Origin: Metallyticus violacea
Lineage: Eukaryota > Arthropoda > Insecta > Mantodea > Metallyticidae
Length of the DNA: 64,000 bases
Assembly (NCBI GenBank): GCA_030762175.1
Contig: CM060833.1
Location: 160,057,501 to 160,121,500, forward strand
Reading direction: 5' to 3'
Positions 1-11,120 of the stretch are shown here, one piece after another. Position numbers and translations under genes: made by a program. The notes below the pieces were generated by a model. The model saw only the letters and a program-made list of their open reading frames with translations. It had not been told where the DNA came from and ran no database searches. Numbering within the stretch: the stretch's first letter is position 1; each line of letters begins with the position of its first letter.

Positions 1-290
1 GCTAATCTATGGCTTTGGGCCACCCAGTTATGAGAGTCTGTATGCCATCGCGATGCCACTTTGCAGGTTTGTCTCTCAGCCATTTCGTTGTTCGACTATG
101 ACTATCGACGTTGTGAAATCTGCTTCGCGGATTGCATCTTTTAGAGGATTAAAGAGAAAGATAGCAGAATGTACTAGATCAGGTATGTAATGAAGGAGTG
201 TTTGAGATGAAGAATGATCACATATTTGTTGGCGGACGCACCAGAACCGCTTCTTCAAATTTCGAAGAGCTGTGACACACACTTTTTAGA
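1..290 (-). mobile_element. Decayed mariner-like transposase, C-terminal end
   Basis: The minus-strand frame at 76-282 reads YIPDLVHSAIFLFNPLKDAI. This aligns with the mariner catalytic block (consensus YSPDLAPSDFHLFGPLKD) around the third catalytic aspartate. Past its stop, other frames toward position 1 give a weak match to the usual mariner C-terminus (GIQ.L..RW..CI). The catalytic Asp is lost (PSD has become HSA) and there are stops, so it is a dead remnant. It runs off the window edge. It resembles the remnant at 28.7-29.1 kb, sharing a stretch around 121-150 and 28850-28880, so both may belong to one old family. Family assignment is by motif reading only. Confidence 0.55.
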
Positions 291-436
291 GTTAGCTATT
301 TAACTATTCACCACAATTGTCTTTTAAGATGAATATAGCATTGGCTTAACTGACTGAGGACTTTTTTTAACTTTTTTGTGCTGGTACCCCATAGATTGTC
401 TTTTTGTTTCAGACTCGAAGTGATGAATACAAGTTA

Positions 437-1744
437 CGAAAGTAGGTCCATAAATTTCCGACCTACCATTTTCTAGGTACGATAAAGACAAAAACTATAT
501 TTCACTTTTCAATATAGTTACCTTTTATTGCAATACACTTCTCACATTTTTGAATTAACATTTCAATCCCCCCCCCCCAAAATAGTCAGAAATCTTGTTT
601 GCAAAATGGTCATAAACAGCATTCATCACTTCGTCACACTGAAGTTTCTTTCCTGGAAGGTACTTCTTGAGTTTTGAGAAGAGGAAATAGTCACTGGGAG
701 CTATATCTGGGCTGTAGGGTGGACGGTCGATTCCCTTGAAGCCACATTTCTTCACAGCTTCCTTTGCAACAAGAGCTGTGTGCACAGGCGCGTAGTCGTG
801 AAGAAGGCGCACAACACCACTCAGCTTTCCTCGCCTTTTCTCTTTGATGGGAGCACGTAGTCTGTGTAGTAGTCCAGTATAGTACTCCCCATTTACTGTG
901 GTGTTTCTCTCCTTGAAGTCAATGAAGAGTATTCCTTCACAGTCCCAAAAGATTGTGGCCATGCTCTTCTTGATTGACTGAGTGATCTTGGCCTTTAGAG
1001 GCGGCGCTTCGCCAGGTTCACGCCACTCCATTGATTTGGCCTCTTTTGGACAAGGGATCTTAGTAGAGGGCCATAGGTTCATCTCCTGTAACAATGGTTA
1101 GCATAACTTCTCTCTCTTTGCCACGGCAGAGCTTCAAAAATGCCTGACAACAGACGACTCGTTACTGCTTTTGGACTGAGGAAAGAAGTCTAGACACCCA
1201 TCTTGCATAAACCTTATTCATCTTTAAATTTTCATGAATAATTCGAAGGACTGTTGTTTTAGAGAGATCCAATCTTGCTCTGTTTCTGTAACTTTGAGCC
1301 GCCGGTCTTCCATAATTTCTCCTTCCACAAGAGCGATCGATGTTTTCTGAGCACCTCCAAGGGCCGACCTGCACGGTCTTCGTCTTCAATGCTTTCTCGA
1401 CCCATTTAAAAAAGTTTAGCCCATTCTTTTACTGTAGAATATGAGGGGGTTCTTCTCCATATACACCAGCCAATCGCTGTTTAACTTCATTTGGAGTAAG
1501 CTCTTCGTTTATGAAGAACTTAATAAGAACTCCATACTGCATTTTGAACATGTCACAATCTTTTACACATAGCCTTCTTTATGCAACTATATCTGAACAA
1601 CTGAGCACAGCGCAGCGAAAGTTACAGCTGCAATTATTTACTTAACAGTAAATAACAGTAAACAGTAAATATGAGACCAGATAAGGGTTTTGTGAAGGCG
1701 ATAACCCTTATCAGCGAGGCCGGAAACTTATGGATCTATCCTCG
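437..1744 (-). mobile_element. Full-length mariner element (MAR1 copy 1), inactive
   Basis: A 1.3-kb element with terminal inverted repeats of about 25 bp (AGTAGGTCCATAAATTTCCG on the left; its complement near 1719-1744), flanked by TA at 435-436 and 1745-1746, the Tc1/mariner target duplication. The minus-strand transposase is broken. The frame at 555-1094 has FWDCEGILFIDF, LLHDYAPVHTA and YSPDIAPSDYFLF. The Asp of LLHD and the Asp of PSD are separated by 34 residues, the mariner DD34D spacing. The first Asp motif (TGDE) lies one frame over near 1090, so there is a frameshift, and the HTH part ([12 protein letters not shown] near 1225-1262) is in another broken frame. A run of C at about 568-577 lies just inside the 3' part. 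Five further copies occur in the window. Confidence 0.9.
555..1094 (-). pseudogene. Mariner transposase catalytic-domain fragment (MAR1 copy 1)
   Basis: This is the longest open part of the broken transposase, about 180 codons. It opens without an ATG in the family frame and covers the second and third catalytic Asp (LLHD and APSD, DD34D) plus the C-terminal stretch LPGKKLQCDEVMNAVYDHFA. It ends in a Gly/Cys run encoded by the poly-C tract. The N-terminal DNA-binding half and the first Asp are out of frame. Normal mariner transposases are about 345 residues, so this is roughly half. Confidence 0.85.
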
Positions 1745-1947
1745 TATATTGCTGAACAGGAAATCGCGTCACTTTCAGCCTCGTAAAGAGCAAACAACTA
1801 TGAACAGATAATGGCTCTGTGTTTCTTTTGTTTGACAGTTTCAAGGGAGTCATTAAGTACGAATCTTTGAATATTCTAATTGGTAGATAACTGTGTTGAC
1901 ATGTTGCCAACAAAATTTATCATTTGCAGTGTTTATCAAGAACAAAA

Positions 1948-2050
<103 letters not shown>

Positions 2051-2917
2051 GAGCAAGATGCAGAAGTCTTGTGGTACTTTGCACATCAGTAGAGGTTTGA
2101 CTATAGCTGCTTGCATTAATCAGAAATCCAAATACTTTTAATCATCTGTAAATTGGGTGTGACAAGTGAAGGCGCAAAGCTGGAGATAAATCGTAGAATC
2201 AATAGCCGTACCACCCGGGACCTTTGTGGTGGAACCAGTGACAGTCGAGGGTCGCAGGCCTGACTAATCTCGGGTCGATAGCGTTGCTTCTAAGCAGAAC
2301 TCCTTCAATTTCATTAGTCTTTCTTTTATTGTAAATTAGAAACAATCACAAATGCGCATGAAAATAAATAAATATATGTTCTTTATAACTTGATACAGAG
2401 AGAAGACAACGTCATAAAAAATACAAAATAGTACAAAATAAGTACAATTTTTTTTTTTTAAATTTAATGAACAATTTGTCTTCGAGAGGATGAATTTTAA
2501 ATTAATAGCTGCGCAAGCAATGCTGTAAAATATCGCACACAAATAAATCTATATTGGCCCTTTCAGGAAGATGGAAACATAACCTCATTCGAGCATTCTG
2601 TTTCTAACGGAAACTAAATGTAATTTCACTAGTAGGCAAATACGATACGGCAATAGCCTGTACAAAAGCAATAAAACAGTCTATCTGGAAGAAACAATAA
2701 GGAAGTACACTATTTAGAAAATAAAAGGAAAATGTTCATGATAAATATACTTCTAGTAGCGGCAAAGATGCATATAATTCACTTGCTACGAAGATATCAC
2801 CTTTTATCCATTGCCTAAATTGCAATTTCTAACCGTTACTATAGTTACAAAGCTCGTATGCTTGTGCTTTACAATGGGCGCGTTGAATAGGTCTGTCATC
2901 CCTTCATTGTTTTTAAT
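2051..2917. other. Unique AT-rich intergenic DNA
   Basis: No coding, repeat or RNA feature recognised. It contains short A/T runs and degenerate sequence between the microsatellite and an old SINE. Confidence 0.5.
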
Positions 2918-3183
2918 AGTGTTTAATGCAGGTTTATGCTACTGAGACACCACAGGCAATAGACACTGATGATACATGAAATAAAACGATAACCTGGGAA
3001 AGGATTTTTTAAGGATAGAAGCGTTACAGGTTTAATTTTAGGTTACCCCGCAGCATTTGTCATTTATGAGAACTGAGGAAAACCTGGAAAAAACTACAGT
3101 CGGGAGGAGGATGGTCCTTACGAGAATTGAACTCCAGAGGTTTCACATACGAGTTCGTGCAATATCATCCTCGGCCACTCGTG
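2918..3183 (-). mobile_element. SINE-A (tRNA-Ser-like), old diverged copy
   Basis: Reading the minus strand gives the SINE-A order: a tRNA-like head near 3183, the CCTCAGT block, then the tail unit ending in (G)TTAAACACTA. It carries many substitutions compared with the copies at 11.6 and 63.4 kb, so it is among the older insertions. Confidence 0.8.
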
Positions 3184-3294
3184 TAACCCCCCACCAATGG
3201 TAGCAACAGCAATGACCTCACTCATTACCATGCAATATGCAGCCACTCTTTTTCTCTTCTTCTCCTCTTCTACGATATCAAGGACATGTTCCTA

Positions 3295-4038
3295 CAAGGG
3301 CTATTTTTTTTTTCAACGACCGATCCTCTGCTACGTGACCAGACAAGCATAAGTAGGCTGATCTGGGCACTGTGCTACTGCACTACTACCCGCCATAATG
3401 TCCGCCAAGGCCAAGTTCAATACATCAGTTGGAGCTGAGCTACAGGCACTCCAACATGGCCGGCGTGATTGATTCTCCCGCCAAGTGCGAGTTGCGAAGC
3501 GTCGTTCGTTTTCTACAGGCAGAAGGGAACAGTGCAGCAGGAATTCATCGTAAAATGAGCCGTGTTTATGGTACAAACTGCATGAGTGAGGGTGTTGTGT
3601 GTGAATGGGGTAGGAAATTTAAAGAAGGCCGAACTGATGTTCATGACGAAGGTGGACAAGAACGCAGGTCTGTCACTTGTGAAGATCTTATTCAGCAAGT
3701 TGATCAAGTGGTTTGGGATAGACGGAGGTTTACCATCAGTGAGTTGTCTGTGGAATTTCCGGACATTTCAAGATCAGCTGTGTACACGATTGTTACAAAA
3801 CACCTGGGCTATCGAAAACTTTGTGCACGCTGGGATCTCAAAATAGATCTATCTCCATACACTGGCGGCAACCTTCTCTGAAGAGAGCATTGGAAAACTC
3901 GTCTATCGATATGACAAATATCTTAATCTTCATCGTGACTATGTGGAAAAGCACTTGACTACTGGTAATAAATCATTTTGTGATTCACATTTGTCTTTTT
4001 GCTATGCCCCATCGGAGGCTGAAAAAAAATAGCCGTCG
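3295..4038 (+). mobile_element. Internally deleted mariner (MAR2), non-autonomous
   Basis: Inverted termini pair CAAGGGCTATTTTTTTTTTC (from 3295) with the complement of the right end (CGACGGCTATTTTTTTTC, ending at 4038). TA lies at 3293-3294 and 4039-4040. Inside is an ORF encoding only the mariner N-terminal DNA-binding region (RFLQAEGNSAAGIHRKMSRV, then a second HTH with ISRSAVYTIVTKHLGYRKLC). After about codon 136 the sequence jumps to the family C-terminus (FSEESIGKLVYRYDKYLNLH near 3875-3935). The whole catalytic DD34D core is deleted. At about 744 bp it is just over half the length of a normal mariner. Confidence 0.85.
3429..3881 (+). pseudogene. Mariner transposase N-terminal DNA-binding domain (MAR2)
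   Basis: A 150-residue frame; the better start is the internal Met in MAGVIDSPAKCELRS. It has two helix-turn-helix segments typical of mariner (about residues 22-70 and 100-135) and ends shortly after LCARWDLK, where a full protein would continue into the catalytic domain. It is unusually intact for a deletion derivative. Without the catalytic core it could at most bind element ends, which is inference only. Confidence 0.75.
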
Positions 4039-4076
4039 TATTCCAATCGTTTCTTAATTCCATCTTACTTTGAGCT

Positions 4077-4077
<1 letters not shown>

Positions 4078-4152
<75 letters not shown>

Positions 4153-4205
4153 CATCATCATCATTATCATTATTATTATTATCATTATTATCATCATTAT
4201 TGTTA

Positions 4206-4249
<44 letters not shown>
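4078..4249. repeat. (ATT)n microsatellite with ATC interruptions
   Basis: About 170 bp of ATT triplets broken by ATC variants in the middle. It encodes a spurious poly-Ile frame. It starts 40 bp beyond the MAR2 end and abuts a SINE-B remnant. Confidence 0.96.
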
Positions 4250-4385
4250 AGTGCTGCAAACCTACGACATGAAACTCACGACTTTACTTCCCTTCAGAAG
4301 AAAGACATACTTAGGATTTTACGCTCTAAAAATCCAACGACCCTAACCGGGTTTTTAACCCACGACCAGGCAAGTATAGTTACCA
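4250..4385 (-). mobile_element. SINE-B (tRNA-Arg-like) fragment, diverged
   Basis: The minus strand reads a degenerate SINE-B head (GTGGTAACTATACTTGCCTG near 4380) followed by the body block with CCTAAGTATG-like and GAAGGGAAGTAAAG motifs. The 3' part is replaced by, or lost at, the (ATT)n array. Confidence 0.7.
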
Positions 4386-4432
4386 CTGCCGACTGCATTG
4401 GGTATGACAACATTCCTCTTATCTAGGGTAAT

Positions 4433-4703
4433 CGCCACGGGTGGCCGAGGTCGTTAAAGCGCGGATTCGGGAGTGAGAGGTCTGGGGTTCGAAACCCACC
4501 AGGACCGTTCTCCATGACTGAGTTTTTTTCCCGGTTTTCCTCAGTCCTCATAAATGGCAAATGTCGAGAGGTGCCCTAAATTTAGGACGTTTATTTCCTT
4601 AAAAAAATCCTTTCCCAATATATCATTTCATCTCGTGTATCATCAGCGTCACCGCCTGTGGTGCCTCAGTAGTAAAAACGGGCGTTAAACACTAATAAAA
4701 AAA
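4433..4703 (+). mobile_element. SINE-A (tRNA-Ser-like) with target duplication
   Basis: The head CCACGGGTGGCCGAGGTCGT carries an RNA polymerase III A box. The B box GGGGTTCGAAACC follows near 4490. The body and tail end in GGCGTTAAACACTAATAAAA. An exact 11-bp target duplication TTATCTAGGGT flanks it at 4419-4429 and 4704-4714, showing retroposition and fixing both ends. SINE-A is the commonest element here, with 15 recognisable copies. Confidence 0.93.
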
Positions 4704-4714
4704 TTATCTAGGGT

Positions 4715-5482
4715 TGATATATAGCAGCATTTTCTTTGAATGACGGTTTCGATCATTTTCTTTCCAGTCTGGTCTATAATTCTTTATTTTTCTTTGAATT
4801 TAAACACTTTTAAGATTAGGTCTAATTACTTCATTAGGTGTTTTATTCCTTTTTGAAATGTTTGATGAATCTAAGAAATAGCATTAAGTTCCTTATTCTG
4901 AGCCACAGAGTAGAGTAGGAGACGCTATTACTTTATGACATTGCAATTGTGTACATTTCATACTTTCTTTTTACTTGAGTTTACTTTTATAGCTACACAC
5001 ATTTGATTAAATTTGACTTTTTTATTTATATCAAAATTTTCGGAAGCATTTGCAGCACAAGTAACTAAAAGTATTCACCTGTTTTATGGTTGTGTTATTT
5101 GGATCTTATTTGCCCTTTTACTCTGGAAGATCATCACCTTGTTTTTTTTAACTTTAATTTCAAAATTAAATGTTTTACATATCTAGTGTAGTTTAAAATT
5201 GTTCATTTGCAGCCTGTCTTTAGTTTTGCTACAACAACTTGATGATTTGGTATACAATAATGATTTAATATAAATGTCGCGATCTAAGTAATTTCCTAAA
5301 TTTGTTTTTTGTTCCATTGAGCAGGAATGGGGACAGGCTGCACCCTCTTCTCACTCCCTGGTTGATTTTAATAAAATTATTACTAAACCTGTGTTATAAG
5401 TATAGAACAAAACATAAAAAGTAACCGAAGATCTTCTGCAAAATAGTAGACAATGTTATACATACGACCTGCAGAAACCAAG
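4715..5482. other. Unique AT-rich intergenic DNA
   Basis: No gene or repeat recognised between the SINE-A and the next SINE-B. Confidence 0.5.
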
Positions 5483-5778
5483 CCGGTCCTGGTGGTGTAG
5501 TAGTAATCATGCCTACCTCATAGACCCAGCATCGCGGGTTCAAATCCGGTCAGGATCGATGGATTTTTTTTCAGGCGTAAAAACCTAAGCATGACTTCCT
5601 TCGAAAGGGAAGCAAAGCCGTGGGTCCCGTGTTGTACATTTATGACACGATAAAGAACCTCAAGCCCGAAAGAAGAGGCCTCTGAGCAAAATTTGTCGGC
5701 CGTTTCACGCCCTGAGTTGAATGGGACGCTGATGACCTGAGATGTTAAAGAGCGCCCAAAAATTAAACAAATCAACAA
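5483..5778 (+). mobile_element. SINE-B (tRNA-Arg-like)
   Basis: The tRNA-like head GGTCCTGGTGGTGTAGTAGT is followed by the B box GCGGGTTCAAATCC. The 5' GGTCCTG can pair with CAGGATC after the B box, like an acceptor stem. The anticodon-loop region in better copies reads GCCTCCTAAACCC, close to tRNA-Arg(CCT), so derivation from tRNA-Arg is inferred. The body contains GGGTCCCGTGT and TTTGTCGGCCGTTTCACGCC. The tail is A-rich. Confidence 0.9.
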
Positions 5779-6230
5779 ATGTTAATGAAAACTTTTATGA
5801 TGACTGTTGACTATGAATTCAGCCCTAAACGCGACAAAGTAACGCAATTGTTAAAAACAGACACGGCAAATTTTCCTACCTTTAATTGTATTTGTCCTCA
5901 ATCTTTCTTTTGATGTTCTTGCTACTTGCCTTGGAGATTGGGCTTTATGATATCCGAAACCACTATAAAGTCACGCACAGCGCCAATAAAACGTGCCAAA
6001 TTACGTTTTTGAGATGGTTTTTCTTAAACGTGCTTCAGTATTTATGTAAGTTTCCCTTCTGACATGGCGCTGTGGAAAAATTAGGCCCTAAGTAAATGAC
6101 TTAACATGTTCGATTGCATACTCATGAACTACCTGTTAATAACAGCAGTTCAGAAATTTGCTGCCACTTCACCTACAGTAAAATAGGAGATCGCCTCCAT
6201 GATCTCTTTGTTAGTATTACCCGCTACTGC
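5779..6230. other. Unique AT-rich intergenic DNA
   Basis: No gene or repeat recognised. Confidence 0.45.
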
Positions 6231-6478
6231 CTTGGAAGTTTTCGGGTACAATGCCGGCTCCTATTCGAAAAATTTCCGGGTAGGCGAGATCTGGGATGGG
6301 GTGTACCCATTATCATGAGGACAACAGGAGAGCTGTCTAATGATGAAATGGAGTCCTTTCGATTTCGAAAGCTGTGTGATGCCGGCTAGCAGGGTCCCGG
6401 TATAGCCGCCTTCTATCAATGGAATTGAGATGTACCGAGGGCGCAACCGTCGCCATGGTCGCACGGCCGACCTCAGTA
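6231..6478 (+). mobile_element. Possible third SINE family (SINE-C), copy 1
   Basis: A relatively GC-rich block. Its middle (GGACAACAGGAGAGCTGTCT then a GATGCCGGC segment, ending GAGGGCGCAACCGTC) aligns at low identity with 14336-14590. Both copies keep the same block order, including GGGAGGTCT/GGCGAGATCT-like and GAGGGCGCAAC blocks. Only two copies are present, so family definition is tentative. Confidence 0.5.
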
Positions 6479-7053
6479 TTTTAATTTAAGCAAAAATGAC
6501 CAAGAAGTTGAAAATGAGCTTCTTCTTACATGCTCCCATTATTATCAGAATTTAAATAGTGAGTTTGAATTCAAGTTTCAATGACATATATTGTATACAA
6601 AGTGCTTTCAATAAACTTTTTATACAGTACATAATTAAAATAGTTGCTTTAACACAAAGCGTCCACACTAGAATCTGTTATAACACACCAGTGTTATCTT
6701 CTTTGGTTTAATATGAAATATGATTATCAACCCATTTCAGGGAATGCAAAGTTTATAATGTATTCTTTAAAATTAAAGCTTAAAATTTTAGTTCTCGCGG
6801 TGTTTTGGAGATTAGGCCATAATGAAATTAACGATATTACACAAGTTTATTTCTTAATTTATTTTCATAAGTAATCTTGTTGAAGAAAACACTGGAACTA
6901 TTTCAGACTGGAAGAAAATAACAGGTGATCTCCACTTTTCGCAATATACAATGTATATATAGTTTCTTTCAGAGCTCAAAATTTCATTTTAACACCAATT
7001 TAAAATATTATATAAAGGCAATGTGATAATAATAAAAAAAAACTATTTTTGAT
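6479..7053. other. Unique AT-rich intergenic DNA
   Basis: No recognisable feature. Confidence 0.45.
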
Positions 7054-7090
7054 TTTACCTCTCCAAAATACGTATTTTGGAGAGGGTAAA
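7054..7090. repeat. Near-perfect 37-bp palindrome
   Basis: CCTCTCCAAAATAC (7058-7071) is followed directly by its exact complement GTATTTTGGAGAGG (7072-7085). Four more paired bases follow on each side after a 1-base bulge. There is no spacer, so it can form a cruciform. A second, spaced hairpin lies 46 bp downstream. Confidence 0.95.
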
Positions 7091-7135
7091 CCCCCAATTA
7101 CCACTACTGTAATATTAGTAAAATTATCCAAAGGT

Positions 7136-7163
7136 ATTTCTCATTCCGCTCCGAATGAGAAAT
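7136..7163. repeat. 11-bp-stem hairpin with 6-base loop
   Basis: ATTTCTCATTC (7136-7146), loop CGCTCC, then GAATGAGAAAT (7153-7163). All 11 pairs match. Confidence 0.95.
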
Positions 7164-8389
7164 TGCGAATTATTTATTTAGGAACGTTTAGAAATGACTG
7201 GAATGAACTTAATATATCATTACTAACTTATTTACAAACATTAAAGACTGTCTAAAAATAGTTTACGATACATATGTTGAAAGTGATTATATTTTGTTTG
7301 TAGGTTTGCTGAATTAGGTCTCCGGCCTTTTCGCAAACAATCTACTAACAAAATAAATGCCACTTTTAAGTCATATATTATAAAAATTTACTATTATTAT
7401 TTTGGTCGTTTTATTTATTTAAGAGTAATTTTTCTTAAATAGTAAGGGGACCAGTGAAAACTGCTAAACTGCCCAAAGTAATTTTTAATTACAAAGTCCG
7501 TTATTTTTAATTCAAATACAAAAAAAAAAAAAAAAAAAAAAAACTTGAAATTAAGCGGTCTGTAGCAATCGGTCAAATGAATTTGTTTACAAGTGTATGG
7601 GAAATTAGAAAACAAAGTTTCTATATTCCTGTATCTTGTTTTGAAAATAAATTATGGTTAACTATAAGTGAAAGAAAACAAACAAAGCATACATCTTTTT
7701 ACTGCTTAGTATAGCGGAGCTGGACTATGGACCACATAGGAGTCTTTCATCTCTTTCAGAGTTTGTTTAATTTCATTTTCAAAGACATTTTACTGTCGTT
7801 CACTCTTTGGCTATACGATGCTGCTTTTAATAGAATTTCCTTGCAAAAATACTACCTAGATGCCAAGGGTCCGAATAATGACTTCCTCGTCATCTTCAAA
7901 GCTCCTTCCGTGGGATGCTTAGAAAACCCAAGGCGTGGAAAAGAAGGCACTATATACGGGATGAAAGGGGAGGTAAGGAAAGACAACTCAATATATAGTT
8001 TAGTGGTGTGTTGACTTGTATATAGTTTTGCGCTGTTGTGAAGAACGATAGTGTCATCTTTGTAGCGACGGATGCTCCGGACCCGCTTTCGGAATTCTGT
8101 CGAGTTCCACAAGAACGAACATAGCTATGATTTTACCTGCTACAGACAATTATGTTCCGAAAAGTTTCGTGAACTGTAACTATGAATTGGTTAATTGTCT
8201 CAGGCTGGGAGTGATGAATCTGCTTTATATCTGCGTTCACAGTACTGCACAAGAAATCATGCAAGCAATATTAAACAGATAATGGTTTTCTGTTCTTCAT
8301 GATGTATAGTTTGGCTTAAGGAACAAATTTAATATAATTATTTAATTATTATGACTGGTTTATAACTTTTTGCTGAGATATAAAGCTAA
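7164..8389. other. Unique intergenic DNA with a poly-A tract
   Basis: Contains a poly-A tract at about 7521-7543. The 95-codon frame at 7727-8014 (MDHIGVFHLFQSLFNFIF...) matches nothing I recognise. It has a hydrophobic start and a possible splice donor GAGGTAAGG near 7971, but no supporting evidence as a gene. Confidence 0.4.
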
Positions 8390-8668
8390 AACGCAAGTTG
8401 CCTCGTAGACCCAAGATCCAAGGTTCGATTCCGGCCAAGGTCGGTGGATTTTTTCGGGCGTAAAAATCCTAAGTATGGCTTCCTTCGGTAGAGAAGTAAA
8501 GCCGTGGGTCCCGTGTCGTACATTTATGGCACGATAAAGAACCTCAAGCCTGATAGAAGAGATCTTGAGCAAAATTTGTCGGCCGTTTCAAGCCCTGAAT
8601 TGAATGGGATGCTGATGATCTAATCGTGAGATGTTATAGATCCTCCGTAAATAAACCAACTCAAAAAA
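8390..8668 (+). mobile_element. SINE-B, 5'-truncated
   Basis: Begins within the tRNA-like head at GCCTCGTAGACCCAAGATCC, keeps the B box GGTTCGATTCCGGCC, and runs through the full body to a poly-A tail at about 8663. The first 25 or so bases of the head are missing. Confidence 0.88.
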
Positions 8669-8679
8669 AAAAAAAACAC

Positions 8680-9732
8680 AGGAGTTAGTGAAAATTCTAG
8701 GCATCTGATTTCTGCGTCCAGAAAGTGATACATAAAACTATGCAAGAATGAATAGATCTCACCAGCTGCTTTTCTCTCTATGCTCTCTGGGCAAATGTAA
8801 AAATAACTCTCGCAAGAATGTGAACGTTGAAAGAAAATAAAAAGACTTGTCTCTTACAATAAACGTCATTTGTCTTATTATTAGGACAAGGGAACATTTT
8901 TGTGGTCTACGGTACACTAATTGAAACTTCGGACTATCTTCTGGCATTTCTTATTGCATTCTTTCCCTTCATAAAGCACTTGACCTTTCAAGGGTTGACA
9001 TATCAGATCGAGCTGCTTTTTCTCCTCTGCAGATGCTGTTGCAGCTAATTCTTTCTCCTAATTATGCTTCTTTCTTCATTCATTAAATAAACTACACACA
9101 TCATTCCTTTGATACTATTGAAGTTTATGAGAGGTGCTTCGTACAAAGTTTCATGTTTAGAAAGCTTTTCCTCGAATATTTTGAACCTTTTATTAGCATT
9201 CAAAGACTCAGGAAAGTATATTTTTCAGTTTTATTTAAACTATTGTGACTATTTCTCAATTATAATGGATTTATACTCTGCTGAATTATTTAAGGTATTC
9301 CATTTGTTAATAGAGTGAGGACAATTTTGGTGTCGTACCTCCTCCGTATTTTTGGGCGTATAGAAACTGTAAAACATTATTTTTCAATTATATTTTATGA
9401 CCCGTTCAGATGATTCCCATTTTACAGGGACTTTCAGATTTTCCCTTATATGCTGTTTTAAAATATTTAAATTTATCTGAACGACCAGGTTTATATTGTG
9501 CACGGTTACACCAAACACAACTCTATTACCTGAATGTAATTGGGAAAAAACTCAATAATTCTGATTCCATAAGATTTTTTCTTTGGAATTCCTTTCATGT
9601 AGTATAAGAACTGAGGAATGTATTTTTACAATACAAAAGGGTTTAAGAGTTATTCTATTTCGCCTGTGTGCTTTGAGGGGGAAACAGTTTCCAAGAAACT
9701 AAAGTTCTTATTCCCCCTTTTTTATTTGAATG
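8680..9732. other. Unique AT-rich intergenic DNA
   Basis: Frames at 9109-9318 and 9410-9607 are AT-rich and match nothing I recognise. No repeat seen. Confidence 0.45.
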
Positions 9733-10000
9733 GTGTTTAACGCCGGTTTTTACTACTGAGGCACCACAGGCGGTGGGTACTGATATATGAGATGAAATGA
9801 TAAATTGGGAAAAGGTTTTTTTTAAGGAAGAATCTGTTCCGGCCTAAGTTTGGGGTACCTGCTCCAGCATTTGCCATTTATGAGGACTGAGGAAAACCTG
9901 GAAGAAAGCCCAGTGAGCAAGGACGGTCCTGGTGGGAGTTGAACCCCAAACCTCCCGCTCACGAGTCCGTGCCTTAACGACCTTGACCACCCGTGTCGGT
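9733..10000 (-). mobile_element. SINE-A
   Basis: Minus-strand SINE-A. The tail unit (TGGTGTTTAACGCCGGTTTT complement) is on the left and the tRNA-like head on the right ends in CCACCCGTGTCGGT. Flanks share an imperfect direct repeat (TATTCCCCCTTTTTT at about 9710-9724 and TATTTTCCCCCTATTTT just after 10000), a likely target duplication. Confidence 0.9.
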
Positions 10001-10332
10001 ATTTTCCCCCTATTTTCTGCTCTAACAATAGCAAAAATATTCTCATTTAGGAGCGTATGGGTGGTGTAAAGGAACAACCCTAAGAAAGAGGCATTTCTGT
10101 GAATAATATATGAGCTATTAGCTTTTTATTTCAGTTTTCCCCTTATAAGACGGATTTAAATTTTAGTTTATTGTCGTTTGTTAATTTCAACTGGCGCTTT
10201 AAGCTGATTTCTACAACACCATACCAAAGACCGTGCCTAAAGATAAATTGATTACATAAAAACTGTTTTACTCTTTGTGCTTAATGTGGATTTTCCTTTT
10301 CAAATGTGGGCGTGGCAGCTTCCAGTTGCACA

Positions 10333-10378
<46 letters not shown>

Positions 10379-11120
10379 CGGTATTATAATATCTAGGTAT
10401 GGCAATGATTGTAAAGTATCGAAGTGAAGTATAAATCAAAGTGTTCCGGTTTTTAACGTGGAAAATCTTGTCAGTCTACCCAAGCAGGCATATTTCCCGA
10501 TGTAGCTAATGGACAAGAGCAAGAGAGATGCACAAATGCTCGTGCATATGCCACCTCAGTACTGTGACCTTGATATTCATTCAAGTATGTAGCTTATTAC
10601 AGTTTGTTACAGATGATATTACTCTTGAAAGAGAAGAAAACAGTTAATTAATGTTGACGCCCAAGACAGAAAGTTGCCAACGTTTGAGTTTGTGCAAGAT
10701 TTGGATACGGGAATCACCTTTGCAGTTTTTAATTATGAGAATCGTGTTTACTTATAATAGTGCGTTAAGTTGTTTCCTATGACAGGAAATAGCAGGCATT
10801 TATTCCGCGACTTTTATATTTAAAAATGCAAAAGGCAACATGGAATTTGTAAGATAAGTTAGGTATAGCATGCCTATAAACGACCGTCTGAATAAGGGCA
10901 AGTGTTTGTGATGTTATGAAGAAACATGTCCACGCCTCCACTTTACTACTTCTAATTTTATTTTTTGTTTATTTATATTTTGCGTACCATATGCACCTAA
11001 CACACCAAGGAAATTCCAAATGATTACAACTCAGCACACAAATTAAAGTTGTAGACCTAGCAATAAATAAGACAAAAATACTGCAAATGACAAAAAAAAA
11101 AAAAATATTTTACATTTTCT
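10001..11120. other. Unique intergenic DNA with a short (ATA)n array
   Basis: A (TAA)n/(ATA)n microsatellite of about 42 bp lies at 10336-10377. The rest shows no gene or repeat that I can recognise. Confidence 0.5.

Noticed and set aside
4433..4510. tRNA-Ser gene (and similar tRNA-like heads of all SINE copies)
   Set aside because: A and B boxes are present, but the acceptor and anticodon stems do not pair properly and each head is followed by a shared SINE body and tail, so these are SINE promoters rather than tRNA genes.
5483..5560. tRNA-Arg gene
   Set aside because: The acceptor stem is partly kept, but the anticodon arm is degenerate and the sequence continues into the SINE-B body.
9822..10077. 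Overlapping minus-strand ORFs resembling each other (also at 11697-11933, 11716-11928, 45121-45306, 63297-63563)
   Set aside because: They are recurring translations of SINE-A; peptides such as MPVMKTEENLEKTPVREDGP come from the SINE body, not from a gene family.
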